Below, in pieces: positions 6,833-15,191 of a DNA stretch of 28,079 nucleotides. The notes beneath the pieces are model-generated. The model was not told the DNA's origin. It saw only the letters and a program-made list of their open reading frames with translations, and ran no database searches. Source of the stretch: Vibrio sp. 10N.286.49.B1 (GTDB lineage Bacteria > Pseudomonadota > Gammaproteobacteria > Enterobacterales > Vibrionaceae). Both the position numbers and the translations under genes were made by a program. The stretch spans positions 458,994-487,072 of the forward strand of contig NZ_MCUW01000012.1 in NCBI RefSeq assembly GCF_002873335.1. The letters are read 5' to 3'. How positions within the stretch are numbered: the first letter of the stretch is position 1; every line of letters starts with the position of its first letter.

Positions 6833-7762
6833 ATGTCGCATTCACTGTTCAACAAGCACATCATTTCTATCCCTGAGCTGAGCCGCACTGAGCTAGAACT
6901 CATCGTCAACACGGCGACTCGATTAAAAGCAGAACCTAACCCTGAGTTATTGAAAAACAAAGTGGTCGCGAGTTGCTTTTTCGAACCGTCGACGCGTACT
7001 CGCTTATCTTTCGAGACGGCAGTGCAGCGACTTGGCGGCACCGTTATTGGTTTCGATAATGGTGGCAATACCTCACTCGCAAAAAAAGGTGAAACACTGG
7101 CAGATTCAGTCCAGGTCATTGCATCGTATGTGGACGCCTTTGTTATGCGTCACCCTCAAGAAGGGGCAGCCCGTTTGGCTTCGGAGTTTTCGAATAATAC
7201 CCCTGTCATCAATGGCGGTGACGGTGCGAACCAGCATCCAACACAAACCTTGTTGGATCTTTTTTCTATCTATGAAACACAGGGCACACTCGATAACCTC
7301 AATGTCGCCTTTGTCGGCGATCTCAAATACGGCCGAACGGTTCATTCATTGACGCAAGCCCTTGCTAAATTTAACAATATTCGTTTTTTCTTCATTGCAC
7401 CCGACGCCCTCTCAATGCCCGATTATATTTGCGAGGAGCTATCGAGCGCCGACATCGCCTACAGCCTTCATGCCAGTATTGATGAGGTTATCCCAGAGCT
7501 TGATGTGCTCTATATGACTCGAGTACAAAAAGAGCGCTTTGATGAATCTGAATACGCACACATTAAATCGGCCTTTGTTCTTAATGCCGATATGTTGACA
7601 CAAGCACGCCCGAACCTGCGAGTCCTTCACCCGCTCCCTCGAGTAGACGAGATCACTACCGACGTCGACAAAACGCCTCATGCTTACTACTTTGAGCAAG
7701 CTGAAAATGGCGTTTATGCACGTGAAGCCTTGCTTGCACTCGTGCTCTCTGAGTCGGTTTAA
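6833..7762 (+). CDS. pyrB: Aspartate carbamoyltransferase, catalytic chain
   Basis: Condenses carbamoyl phosphate and L-aspartate to N-carbamoyl-L-aspartate, the committed step of pyrimidine synthesis. At 309 residues it matches E. coli PyrB. Visible motifs are [12 protein letters not shown] near residues 47-58 (carbamoyl-phosphate site), MRHPQEGAA near 105-113, [10 protein letters not shown] near 134-143, and [10 protein letters not shown] near 265-274 (aspartate loop). The ATG at 6833 is preceded by a weak purine stretch, GAGAGCATC. pyrI follows 49 bp downstream, so the allosteric c6r6 holoenzyme is expected. Expression is probably set by the leader-peptide attenuator and by the palindromes over the promoter. 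Confidence 0.97.
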   Translation: MSHSLFNKHIISIPELSRTELELIVNTATRLKAEPNPELLKNKVVASCFFEPSTRTRLSFETAVQRLGGTVIGFDNGGNTSLAKKGETLADSVQVIASYVDAFVMRHPQEGAARLASEFSNNTPVINGGDGANQHPTQTLLDLFSIYETQGTLDNLNVAFVGDLKYGRTVHSLTQALAKFNNIRFFFIAPDALSMPDYICEELSSADIAYSLHASIDEVIPELDVLYMTRVQKERFDESEYAHIKSAFVLNADMLTQARPNLRVLHPLPRVDEITTDVDKTPHAYYFEQAENGVYAREALLALVLSESV

Positions 7763-7811
7763 CATCGCCTGTTTAAGGTCAATATTGATAACAATTTAAG
7801 AGGAAGCCAAC

Positions 7812-8276
7812 ATGAACAAGCAAACCAAACTTCAAGTAGAAGCGATTAAAAATGGTTCCGTCATCGATCATATCCCAGCCAATATCGGTATAAAAATTCT
7901 TAAGCTATTCAAAATGCATAAGAGCGAACAGCGTGTCACAATCGGGTTAAACCTCCCCTCTTCTGCACTCGGCGCAAAAGATATCATCAAAATAGAAAAC
8001 ATTTACCTAACCGAAGACCAAGCCAATCAGCTCGCGCTTTATGCACCGCAGGCAACCGTTAATCAGATTGAAGAGTATAAAGTGATCAATAAATTATCAC
8101 TTGAATTGCCAAAATCAATTATTTCTATCTTCCAATGCCCTAATAGTAACTGCATATCGCATGGTGAGCCTGTAGAGAGTAATTTCCGCGTTATTAATAA
8201 GAAAAGTAGTATCCAGTTAAAGTGCCATTATTGTGAAAAAGTATTCTCACGAAATATCGTAACTGAAATTAAATAA
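7812..8276 (+). CDS. pyrI: Aspartate carbamoyltransferase, regulatory chain
   Basis: Binds the catalytic chain and confers allosteric control by CTP and ATP. The 154 residues equal the usual length. The N-terminal nucleotide-binding part contains [15 protein letters not shown]. The C-terminal zinc domain carries four cysteines in CPNSNC (near residues 109-114) and CHYC (near 137-140). The ATG at 7812 follows AAGAGGAAG. It forms an operon with pyrB. A short hairpin, CGTTATA/TATAACG (8286-8308), follows the gene but has no T-tract, so no clear terminator separates it from argR. Confidence 0.97.
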   Translation: MNKQTKLQVEAIKNGSVIDHIPANIGIKILKLFKMHKSEQRVTIGLNLPSSALGAKDIIKIENIYLTEDQANQLALYAPQATVNQIEEYKVINKLSLELPKSIISIFQCPNSNCISHGEPVESNFRVINKKSSIQLKCHYCEKVFSRNIVTEIK

Positions 8277-8317
8277 TAGGCGACACGTTATAAACAAAGA
8301 ATATAACGACAGAAATA

Positions 8318-8355
8318 CTTGGATATTTATTCTACTCGCTGAATAAATATCCATT
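8318..8355. promoter_or_regulatory. Two tandem ARG boxes upstream of argR
   Basis: Two 18-bp boxes lie at 8318-8335 (core TGGATATTTATTCT) and 8338-8355 (core TGAATAAATATCCA), 2 bp apart. Each core matches TGAAT-wwww-ATTCA at 12-13 of 14 positions. They are mirror images: GGATATTTATTC (8321-8332) and GAATAAATATCC (8341-8352) form a perfect 12-bp inverted repeat. Pairs of ARG boxes 2-3 bp apart are the normal target of hexameric ArgR, and autoregulation of argR is known in E. coli. A TAGAAT -10 candidate lies further down, at 8423-8428. Confidence 0.65.
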
Positions 8356-8509
8356 CACTACTGACTAAAATAGAATATCAATAGTGTTAACTCACCGTCA
8401 CTTATTAATAACCATTAAGTGGTAGAATATGGCTCTATTCTCACTCCAAGGGTTCGGAGTGTGTCGCGACAAGGAAGGTATCGTTCATTCCATCATGAAA
8501 GGAGTAGTC

Positions 8510-8995
8510 ATGAACGAGACTCTTGAATTATCAATCATCGAAGCAGATGACAAAACACTCACAGCAGCATGCAAGAAACTGCTCCAGCAACAGAGCTTTA
8601 CGACGCAAAACAAATTGCGAGAAGCCTTAGTCAATATCGGGTTTTCGGGAATAAGCCAATCTACGGTGTCTCGATTACTGTCGCAGCTTGGTGTTATCAA
8701 GGTGCAAAATGCTTGTGGGAAGAAAGCGTATTGTTTGACGGTAGAAAATGCACCAGTGCGGGTTGAGTCATCGATCTCTTCTCAAATTGAATTTATAACG
8801 CATAACCAAGCTGTTGTTGTCGTCAAAACTCACCCTGGAAGCGCACAACTTATCGCACGGCTCGTGGATATTGATCCACACAGTGAGATATTAGGTACGG
8901 TAGGAGGGAATGATACGGTGTTGGTTATCCCTAAAAGCATCGCTGAAATCGACAAATGCGAGCGCATCGTTCGAATTCGATTAGGGGTACTCTAA
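8510..8995 (+). CDS. argR: ArgR-family arginine repressor
   Basis: Hexameric arginine-binding transcription factor of 161 residues (E. coli ArgR has 156). The N-terminal winged helix (about residues 12-75) includes FSGISQSTVSRLLSQLGV. The C-terminal hexamerisation and arginine-binding domain includes VVVVKTHPGSAQLIARLVD and ILGTVGGNDTVLVIP, with the expected GT-GGNDT turn. The ATG at 8510 is chosen because AAAGGAG precedes it by 6 nt; in-frame starts at 8429 and 8495 give non-family extensions. Many gammaproteobacteria keep their main argR beside mdh, so this copy, next to arc and pyr genes, is probably a second, locus-specific paralogue controlling arginine catabolism. That role is inferred. 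Two ARG boxes upstream point to autoregulation. Confidence 0.92.
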   Translation: MNETLELSIIEADDKTLTAACKKLLQQQSFTTQNKLREALVNIGFSGISQSTVSRLLSQLGVIKVQNACGKKAYCLTVENAPVRVESSISSQIEFITHNQAVVVVKTHPGSAQLIARLVDIDPHSEILGTVGGNDTVLVIPKSIAEIDKCERIVRIRLGVL

Positions 8996-9003
8996 ATCGA
9001 CAT

Positions 9004-9031
9004 AAAAAAAGCCTCTAACGAGGCTTTTTTT
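9004..9031. terminator. Bidirectional terminator between argR and the helicase gene
   Basis: GCCTC (9011-9015) and GAGGC (9020-9024) pair around TAAC. They are flanked by seven A on the left and seven T on the right, so the stem extends to 12 bp and gives a T-tract on both strands. It serves the convergent genes argR (+) and the helicase (-). Confidence 0.9.
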
Positions 9032-9032
9032 A

Positions 9033-10364
9033 TTATTCAGTTTCAGCGGTTGGCTTAGGCTTTTTCTTCGGGATAAAGACAGTATCACCCACTGCGACAT
9101 TCTGGTAGAACGCCTTATCACGCTTAACTGGCTTCTTAGTGCCTGTTTGTTTCTTCTTCTTCTGAGCAGGTTTTGCTGCGGTATTCTTAGCAAACGCAGG
9201 CTTACGAGGTTTCAAGCCTTTAAATTTACCTTTAAGGCCGTCTAACTCAGAGAAAGTAATATCTTGTTGTAGGAACGACTCAACGCGCTTTAGGCTGTCC
9301 CAGTCTTTTGGACCGACAAGCGAAATAGCGTCACCTTTGTTGCCCGCACGACCGGTACGTCCGACACGGTGAACATATTCTTCAGTATGCTTTGGCATAT
9401 CAAAGTTAATCACGTGCGTGACCGTATTGATATCAATACCACGAGATGCGACATCGGTCGTCACGAGGATCTTAAAGACATGACGTTCAAACTGACTCAT
9501 GATGTTGTTACGCTGGGTTTGATTCAAGCTACCACTCAGCGCCACTACTTTTAATTTTTTCTCATTAAGCCAAGCGGCTAAACGCTCGGTATCAGCACGC
9601 GTCGCCGTGAAGATCATGACTTGTGTGTAATCGGCTTCTTGCAATACACGCTCAAGAATCGCTTCTTTATGATCTAAGTGATCGCACAAGTAGAATTTTT
9701 GAGTAATATCTTTATGCTCTTCATTCGATACACCAACAGAAATGCGTTTCGGCTCATTGAGTAATTCATTCGCTACGTCATTCATTTCAGTGTGATCAAG
9801 TGTCGCCGAAAACATGAGAGTCTGACGACGACGGTGTTTCGCTGCACGATGAATTCGCATCAATTCAGGAGCAAAACCCAGATCTAACATACGGTCAGCT
9901 TCATCCAAAATAAGCGTTTCTAGGCCATCAAGGAACAAAGAGCGATGCTCTAAATGGTCTGCTAGACGTCCTGGCGTTGCCACGATGAACTTAGGGTAGC
10001 GACTGAGTGCTTTTACTTGGTCGTTGAAGTTTTCACCACCTAGGATAAGCGTCGCATCGTACGTCAAACCACCAAGCATTGCTCTAAGCTCACTATAGAC
10101 TTGCTTCGCCAACTCACGCGTTGGCGCCAAAATGACGGCACGTGGGTCTTTAGCAGAGAAAGATTTACTTTTTAGTGATTTGTGAAGCATAGGCAGTACA
10201 AATGCCAGAGTCTTACCTGAACCCGTTTTCGAAGAGGCAATCAGATCCTTACCCGCAATGGCGACTGGGATCGCTTGCTTCTGGATATCTGTCGCTTTTT
10301 TGAAGTCGTAGTGCTTCAAATTCTTCAATAAACGGTTATCAAGACCAAGATCTTTAAATTGCAA
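9033..10364 (-). CDS. DEAD-box ATP-dependent RNA helicase
   Basis: RNA-dependent ATPase of 443 residues. All core motifs are present: Q-motif (KKATDIQKQAIP, about 22-33), motif I ASSKTGSGKT (43-52), PTREL (81-85), TPGR (130-133), DEAD (154-157), SAT (186-188), then the second RecA domain with VTTDVASRGID and HRVGRTGRAG. A lysine-rich tail of about 70 residues, likely RNA-binding, follows. The start is taken as TTG at 10364, preceded by TAGGAG at 8 nt. Longer in-frame starts up to 10451 add residues with no Q-motif function. It belongs to the RhlE/SrmB-like group, whose members act in ribosome assembly or RNA decay; the exact subfamily cannot be fixed here. It is monocistronic and shares a terminator with argR. 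Confidence 0.93.
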   Translation of the reverse strand: MQFKDLGLDNRLLKNLKHYDFKKATDIQKQAIPVAIAGKDLIASSKTGSGKTLAFVLPMLHKSLKSKSFSAKDPRAVILAPTRELAKQVYSELRAMLGGLTYDATLILGGENFNDQVKALSRYPKFIVATPGRLADHLEHRSLFLDGLETLILDEADRMLDLGFAPELMRIHRAAKHRRRQTLMFSATLDHTEMNDVANELLNEPKRISVGVSNEEHKDITQKFYLCDHLDHKEAILERVLQEADYTQVMIFTATRADTERLAAWLNEKKLKVVALSGSLNQTQRNNIMSQFERHVFKILVTTDVASRGIDINTVTHVINFDMPKHTEEYVHRVGRTGRAGNKGDAISLVGPKDWDSLKRVESFLQQDITFSELDGLKGKFKGLKPRKPAFAKNTAAKPAQKKKKQTGTKKPVKRDKAFYQNVAVGDTVFIPKKKPKPTAETE

Positions 10365-10575
10365 TGGTTGTACTCCTAACGAGGTGGAACGAACTAAAAA
10401 ATAAGGGGCGCATAATACATGATATTTGTCATCGTCACCAGCATAGTGCATAGCAACTAAAAAACCTAAATTTTGACGGATGTTGTAGTCTAATTCTTAT
10501 GCAAAGATGCGAACATAAGCTTTTTTTTCAGAAAAGCTAATGAAACAATAAGTTAACGCGACACCTGTTATATAT

Positions 10576-10591
10576 TGTGATTTAGATCACA
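10576..10591. promoter_or_regulatory. Near-ideal CRP site between helicase and lpp
   Basis: TGTGATTTAGATCACA matches TGTGA-N6-TCACA at all 10 fixed positions. It lies in the 416-bp gap between the divergent helicase and lpp genes, about 212 bp from the helicase start and 190 bp from lpp, so the regulated gene is unclear. The rest of the gap is AT-rich; apart from the lpp promoter at 10684-10711 I see nothing else in it. Confidence 0.7.
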
Positions 10592-10683
10592 TTAACACAG
10601 TGCTAATCAATCTCATAATTAAGACAGTCAAAATTTAACGATAAAATCGCGTAATTTTTTGGTTTTTCTGACTTTTAAATAGT

Positions 10684-10711
10684 TTGCGTTCTTAAAATAA
10701 GGCACTAAACT
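10684..10711 (+). promoter_or_regulatory. Probable lpp promoter
   Basis: TTGCGT (10684-10689) and TAAACT (10706-10711) are separated by 16 bp. An 8-bp inverted repeat, AATAAGGC (10697-10704) and GCCTTATT (10721-10728), straddles the -10. The 5' UTR would be about 63 nt. Confidence 0.4.
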
Positions 10712-10780
10712 GAAAATTAGCCTTATTGCCTAGATGTAGCAGGGCTGTTTGAAATAATAATATCCTCAAGGAGCTTTATA

Positions 10781-11029
10781 ATGAATAAAATGATAATTGC
10801 AGCAACAGCAGCGTCGGTTCTACTACTAGCAGGTTGTGCATCTGGTCCAGATGAAGCAGAAATGGCTAAAATGGATGATCTAAACAACCAAGTAAGCCAA
10901 CTAAGCACTGATGTACAAGCGCTTAAAGACGAAGTACAAATGGGTAACAAAAACGCAATGGCTGCACAAGAAGAAGCAGCACGCGCGAATGAGCGTATTG
11001 ATAACATCGCTCAGTCTTACACTAAGTAA
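10781..11029 (+). CDS. lpp: Murein lipoprotein (Braun lipoprotein family)
   Basis: Outer-membrane lipoprotein that tethers the outer membrane to peptidoglycan. The precursor is 82 residues. A signal peptide ends in the lipobox LLAGC, making C19 the lipidated residue. The mature part is a heptad-rich alpha helix (DDLNNQVSQLSTDVQALKDE) ending in YTK. The terminal lysine is the residue that L,D-transpeptidases join to peptidoglycan in E. coli Lpp. A strong RBS (AAGGAG) precedes ATG 10781, and an efficient terminator follows. An L,D-transpeptidase gene lies convergently next to it (11094-12005), an apt partner although in a separate operon. Confidence 0.93.
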   Translation: MNKMIIAATAASVLLLAGCASGPDEAEMAKMDDLNNQVSQLSTDVQALKDEVQMGNKNAMAAQEEAARANERIDNIAQSYTK

Positions 11030-11045
11030 GCAGCACAAGATAAAT

Positions 11046-11077
11046 AAAAAAACACCCGCTAAGCGGGTGTTTTTTTA
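11046..11077. terminator. Strong terminator after lpp, usable from both strands
   Basis: ACACCCGC (11052-11059) pairs with GCGGGTGT (11063-11070) around TAA, flanked by A-rich sequence on the left and seven T on the right. It serves lpp (+) and could also end the L,D-transpeptidase operon (-). Confidence 0.92.
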
Positions 11078-11093
11078 TGGATGCTGATACGCG

Positions 11094-12005
11094 TTATTCT
11101 AGCGTTTCCATCGGCGGTATTACTTCTACAGGTACACCGTTTTGTGCTAACACAACGGCCTTAGCCACTCGGTCAGAGACACCATACTCTTCGATCCACC
11201 ATTCAAGCTCCTGCGGTATCGTCATCGCCTTTTTTGTGCCATCACTGCGAGTTAACGGCTCGTGAGCCTCAATGAATACACTTCTGTCAGGCTCCAACGC
11301 GACTTTAATCGGCTCGTCAATCACGCGCACTTGTAACCCAACCTTGGCCTGATGAAACAACCAATCGATATCTTTAGGGTCCATGCGAATACAGCCTGCG
11401 CTCACCCGTAAACCAATACCAAAGTCTTTGTTGGTACCATGGATAAGATACGTCCCGGTACCGTAAGCTAAACGCATCGCATAGTCCCCCAGCGGGTTTT
11501 CAGGACCTGCAGGTACGACTTTAGGTAACTCAACACCTTTTTCTAAATAATCTTTCCTGATTGAATTTGGCGGCGTCCAAGTTGGGTTCTCTCTGAGCTG
11601 ACTGATCTTGGTCGTCATTTCTGGTGTATCTTGTCCAATACGCCCGATACCAACCGGAAAAATATGCACAATATTCTTCTCAGGTTCAAAGTAATACAAC
11701 CTTAACTCCGCAAGGTTAATGACAATGCCTTTGTGCTCAACCTGAGGCAGTATGGTTTGACTTGGAATGGTCAACACATAGTCTTCCGGCGGCAAAAACG
11801 GGTCGACCCCCTTATTGGCTGCCATTAAAGACAAAAAACCGACATCGTAGTGCTTCGCGATGTCTGACATTGTCTCACCTTCAACGACACTATGATAATT
11901 GATGGTCCCGACAAGGTTACTGCCATCTTCCGGCAGCTCATATGTCGCCGCATTTACCCACTGCGAGAAGCCTAGGCAAGCCGCTAAAATCGTCCTACGA
12001 TACAT
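11094..12005 (-). CDS. L,D-transpeptidase, YkuD/ErfK family, periplasmic
   Basis: Cross-links peptidoglycan or attaches Lpp to it. The 303-residue precursor has a signal peptide (residues 1-19, cleavage likely after VNA), a LysM-like segment (about 38-85, YHSVVEGETMSDIAKHYDV) and a YkuD catalytic domain (about 95-230). The active-site motif HGTN (H189) with SAGCIRM (C205) is intact. It resembles E. coli YbiS/YcfS/ErfK, and lpp lies next door. The ATG at 12005 overlaps the phrB stop as TGATG, implying translational coupling. A TTG one codon upstream is the alternative start. It is the last gene of the ybgA-merR-phrB operon, an odd place for a cell-wall enzyme. Confidence 0.92.
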   Translation of the reverse strand: MYRRTILAACLGFSQWVNAATYELPEDGSNLVGTINYHSVVEGETMSDIAKHYDVGFLSLMAANKGVDPFLPPEDYVLTIPSQTILPQVEHKGIVINLAELRLYYFEPEKNIVHIFPVGIGRIGQDTPEMTTKISQLRENPTWTPPNSIRKDYLEKGVELPKVVPAGPENPLGDYAMRLAYGTGTYLIHGTNKDFGIGLRVSAGCIRMDPKDIDWLFHQAKVGLQVRVIDEPIKVALEPDRSVFIEAHEPLTRSDGTKKAMTIPQELEWWIEEYGVSDRVAKAVVLAQNGVPVEVIPPMETLE

Positions 12006-13414
12006 CAATGTTGATCCTTTGCTTCTTTATATACGCTTAAGGTTATCTCTCTTTGTGTCTTGTGATCAACTATAGGTTCCGGATAATCTAAACTTTGAAA
12101 CGATGCCCACTTCCAAGGTTGATGGATATAACGATTGGGCACGTCCGATAGTTCAGGGATCCATTGACGAACAAATTCGCCATGGGCATCAAAGCGCTCT
12201 CCTTGACTAATCGGGTTGAAAATCCGGAAGTAGGGCTGACCATCGCATCCTGTTGACGCGCACCATTGCCAACCGCCATTGTTGGAAGCCAAATCGCCAT
12301 CAATAAGCTTTGACATAAAGTAAGCCTCTCCTTGGCGCCAGTCGATGTGAAGATCTTTCACTAAAAAACTGGCGACAACCATTCGCAATCGATTATGCAT
12401 CCAGCCCGTGGCATTGAGTTGTCGCATCGCAGCGTCAACAATCGGGTAACCGGTTTGGCCAGTCGACCAGCAAGAGAAGTAATCCTGACTTCCTTGCCAA
12501 ACGAGGTTTTTTTCCCACGGCAGATACCCCTCGTGCCGACTGAGCTTGGGCTCAAAGTGGAGTAAATGTTGATAAAACTCTCGCCAGATAAGCTCACTTA
12601 GCCAGATCTCAGCCCCCGCGGAAAGCGCCTCGCCTTTCGCATCGTAATAAAGACGTGCAACACACTGTCTAACGGATAAAGCCCCAATCGCGAGATAAGG
12701 ACTCAACTGACTGGTCCCGTCTATTGACGGAAAATCCCTGTCGTTATGATAGTCAGCGACCCTATCGTGGCAATATTCTCTTAGTCTTTGAATGATGTCA
12801 TCCGTCTCTATAGGCCAATCCTGGCTGCTGACACGTGGATAACTAAACGGACGAGTTGGTGAAAACTGATGTGGCAACGGGATATCGACAGCCACTGATA
12901 TCGCCGGTTTTTGAATTAGAGGTAGCGTAAACTGCGATTTCCAAGCGTTTTTAAATGGGGTAAACACTTTGAAGTTCTTCCCCTGTTTATTTAAAACCGT
13001 ACCTGGACGCAAAACACATTTGTCATCAAATGTTATTAATTTTTTACTGATACTTTGTAGACGAGCAGCCAAATCTAAGGTTCTTTGTATCTCGTTGACT
13101 TCATGATCTAAATTCATGAATACACTATCGATATCCAACTCTTTGACCGTGTTGATTATCCAATCATTGGCAGTATCGAAATCTTCGCACTCGTGATAAA
13201 GCAGAGGAATATTCAAAGCGTCGAGCTCCCTGCTCAACACCGTTAAGCGGCGATACACTAGGTCTGCTTGAATGGGCGCGAGATCATGTTGCTGCCACTG
13301 TTGAGGCGTCGCAATAAACAAACCGACAACCGGGGTTTCCCCATCGATGGCGTTGATAAGTGCCGTGTTATCTACGGTTCTCAGATCACGATTAAACAGC
13401 ACGAGTTTCTTCAT
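12005..13414 (-). CDS. phrB: Deoxyribodipyrimidine photolyase (class I CPD photolyase)
   Basis: Light-driven repair of cyclobutane pyrimidine dimers using FADH- and an antenna chromophore. At 469 residues it matches E. coli PhrB (472). The N-terminal antenna domain begins KKLVLFNRDLRTVDN. The C-terminal FAD domain shows TSQLSPYLAIGALS, ELIWREFYQHL, TGYPIVDAAMRQL and WMHNRLRMVVASFL. The stretch DLASNNGGWQWCASTGCD contains the conserved Asn near FAD and one Trp of the electron-transfer chain. The ATG at 13414 follows AAGAGAAA. merR ends 31 bp upstream, and the L,D-transpeptidase start overlaps its stop. Light-dependent expression through the MerR protein is likely by analogy with LitR-type systems. 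Confidence 0.96.
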   Translation of the reverse strand: MKKLVLFNRDLRTVDNTALINAIDGETPVVGLFIATPQQWQQHDLAPIQADLVYRRLTVLSRELDALNIPLLYHECEDFDTANDWIINTVKELDIDSVFMNLDHEVNEIQRTLDLAARLQSISKKLITFDDKCVLRPGTVLNKQGKNFKVFTPFKNAWKSQFTLPLIQKPAISVAVDIPLPHQFSPTRPFSYPRVSSQDWPIETDDIIQRLREYCHDRVADYHNDRDFPSIDGTSQLSPYLAIGALSVRQCVARLYYDAKGEALSAGAEIWLSELIWREFYQHLLHFEPKLSRHEGYLPWEKNLVWQGSQDYFSCWSTGQTGYPIVDAAMRQLNATGWMHNRLRMVVASFLVKDLHIDWRQGEAYFMSKLIDGDLASNNGGWQWCASTGCDGQPYFRIFNPISQGERFDAHGEFVRQWIPELSDVPNRYIHQPWKWASFQSLDYPEPIVDHKTQREITLSVYKEAKDQH

Positions 13415-13445
13415 CTTAGTTTCTCTTAATTTGGCTTAAAGGTGA

Positions 13446-14234
13446 TCAGATTAAAAGGTCAATGACTGGCGACACATGGATCTGGGTATCGCGATATTCA
13501 CGTTGTTCTCTTATCACGGCCAGATGCTTTTCCGACAACGATTTCTCAGCAAACACGTGAACGTGCTGGAAGTTCATCATTATCTCGTCATTGAATAAAG
13601 CAGCGATCTCATCCACGCCATCTAAAAATGTCACCGCAATACCCTGTTCAACTAAATTGGCGTAATAAAACCATGCAAACACATTCCCAACGCTGTCCAT
13701 GTTGATGAGCAAGCATTTGCTTGCTAACGATTTCTTCGATTCAGCTTGAATCATCAACATTAATCGGTTTATCAACGTTGTCCGAAATAGAGCAAGCTGC
13801 AAAGAACGCAGCCCTGCTTTAACAAAATCGATCGCGGACAGTACGGGCAACACAAATTGTGTTTCTACAACCGCTAACGGGTATTCTTTCAAAACATAAC
13901 TAATGATTCGGTCTGTTTTACTGCCATCTAAAAGACTCAACGCTTCGAGTACATGCTCCACTTCGTCAAGTTGAACCGATGTGGTTTGCTCCGTCAGTAA
14001 CGTATTGGAATCGATCAGTGATTTCACCTTGCCAATGGAAACCCCTTTCGCCAACCAACCTTGTACGCATTTTATCTTTTCGATATCACTTTGCGTGTAG
14101 AGTCGGTGACCTTTATCCGTACGCTCTGGCTGGATTAAGTTGTAACGCCTTTGCCAAGCTCTTAGCGTCACTGGTTTTATGCCAGTAATATCAGCCACTT
14201 CCCGAATCGCATAGCATGTTTCTTTAGAGGCCAT
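13446..14234 (-). CDS. MerR-family regulator of the photolyase operon (LitR/CarA-like)
   Basis: Transcription factor of 262 residues. The N-terminal MerR winged helix (about 8-75) includes YAIREVADITGIKPVTLRAWQRRY and GHRLYTQSDIEKI. The C-terminal part (about 100-262) resembles the cobalamin-binding-like domain of LitR/CarA proteins in size. I do not see the ExxxH-type B12-ligand motif of light-sensing members, so light may be sensed indirectly or not at all. The ATG at 14234 lies inside the last codons of ybgA (11-bp overlap), implying coupling; a longer start at 14294 would overlap ybgA further. It probably controls its own operon, whose upstream region carries two TACA-N11-TGTA sites. Confidence 0.85.
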   Translation of the reverse strand: MASKETCYAIREVADITGIKPVTLRAWQRRYNLIQPERTDKGHRLYTQSDIEKIKCVQGWLAKGVSIGKVKSLIDSNTLLTEQTTSVQLDEVEHVLEALSLLDGSKTDRIISYVLKEYPLAVVETQFVLPVLSAIDFVKAGLRSLQLALFRTTLINRLMLMIQAESKKSLASKCLLINMDSVGNVFAWFYYANLVEQGIAVTFLDGVDEIAALFNDEIMMNFQHVHVFAEKSLSEKHLAVIREQREYRDTQIHVSPVIDLLI

Positions 14235-15177
14235 AACGTAACCGCATTTCTTCTGGGTGAGGTTGTAGGAAGCGCTGTTGCGCAAGGTAATCATCTGGGT
14301 AAGCCCTGAGGTAATGCTTGATCAATGTGAGCGGTGACAGTAACGGTAAGACCCCAGTGCGATAGTCATCAATTACTTGTGATAACTCACGCTTTTCATC
14401 CGCATTCAAAGAACGCTTAAAATACCCTTGAATATGCATCAGTACATTGGTCACATTCTTTCTACTTGCCCTGTGTTTCAAGCCGTCCATCAATCCCTGG
14501 CGGTATTGTTGATAAAAATCGCTGGGCTCAAGTTCGTTTTGGTGCGCGACTAAACGCCCTAATGATTTATAGGCACTCGGGTTATGCGCCATAAGTGTTA
14601 ACTTGTAACGAGAATGGAAATCAACAATTTTCCCTGGCGTAGGTGCGCCCTGCATGGATTGATAAAAATCATTTAATCCAAAGACGCGAGAAATAAAGTT
14701 CTCCTTCAACACCGGATCATTGAGTCTTCCATCTTCCTCAACAGGTAACCAAGGCATTTTCTTCATCAAGTGCTCTGTGTATAGACCCACGCCATTTGTT
14801 TTGGCGTGACCGACGGTATACACCTTTACCCTTTCCATGCCACAACTTGGAGATTTAGCGCAAACGATGTAGCCACACATTTCAGTGTCTTCTAACTCTG
14901 CCACCTTTTGATGAGTATAAGTCAGCATTCCGTCGGTATAGTCTTTCGTAGCGTCCTTAGTTTCAACCAAGCTGATGCGCTCTTCATTAGACATAAGACG
15001 TATGGTTGGCCTTGGTACAGGTAACCCCATCCCAACTTCTGGACACACCGATACAAATGAAAAATAGTCCCTTAGTTCCTTATTCACATAGGTACTTTGT
15101 TTATGCCCCGAATCGTATCGTACTTTTTCTCCCAATAAACAAGAACTGATACCCAGCGTGATTGGTTGCTCATCCAT
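14224..15177 (-). CDS. ybgA: DUF523 + DUF1722 (YbgA) fusion protein
   Basis: A 317-residue protein of two parts. The N-terminal DUF523 domain (about 1-160) has conserved cysteines in GISSCLLGEKVRYD, CPEVGMGLPVPRP and CAKSPSCG. The C-terminal DUF1722 domain (about 190-310) corresponds to E. coli YbgA and includes FHSRYKLTLMAH. E. coli ybgA lies directly upstream of phr, so the link with photolyase is conserved although the function is unknown. The cysteine pattern could hold a metal cluster. The ATG at 15177 is chosen for the AACGAGG at 8 nt upstream; the in-frame extension to 15360 crosses the operator sites and does not look like DUF523. It is the first gene of a four-gene operon. Confidence 0.9.
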   Translation of the reverse strand: MDEQPITLGISSCLLGEKVRYDSGHKQSTYVNKELRDYFSFVSVCPEVGMGLPVPRPTIRLMSNEERISLVETKDATKDYTDGMLTYTHQKVAELEDTEMCGYIVCAKSPSCGMERVKVYTVGHAKTNGVGLYTEHLMKKMPWLPVEEDGRLNDPVLKENFISRVFGLNDFYQSMQGAPTPGKIVDFHSRYKLTLMAHNPSAYKSLGRLVAHQNELEPSDFYQQYRQGLMDGLKHRASRKNVTNVLMHIQGYFKRSLNADEKRELSQVIDDYRTGVLPLLSPLTLIKHYLRAYPDDYLAQQRFLQPHPEEMRLRYGL

Positions 15178-15191
15178 TTGCGGTTCCTCGT

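Noticed and set aside
10365..10451. 29-residue N-terminal extension of the helicase
   Set aside because: The TTG at 10364 has a TAGGAG RBS and starts right at the conserved QFKDLGL segment.
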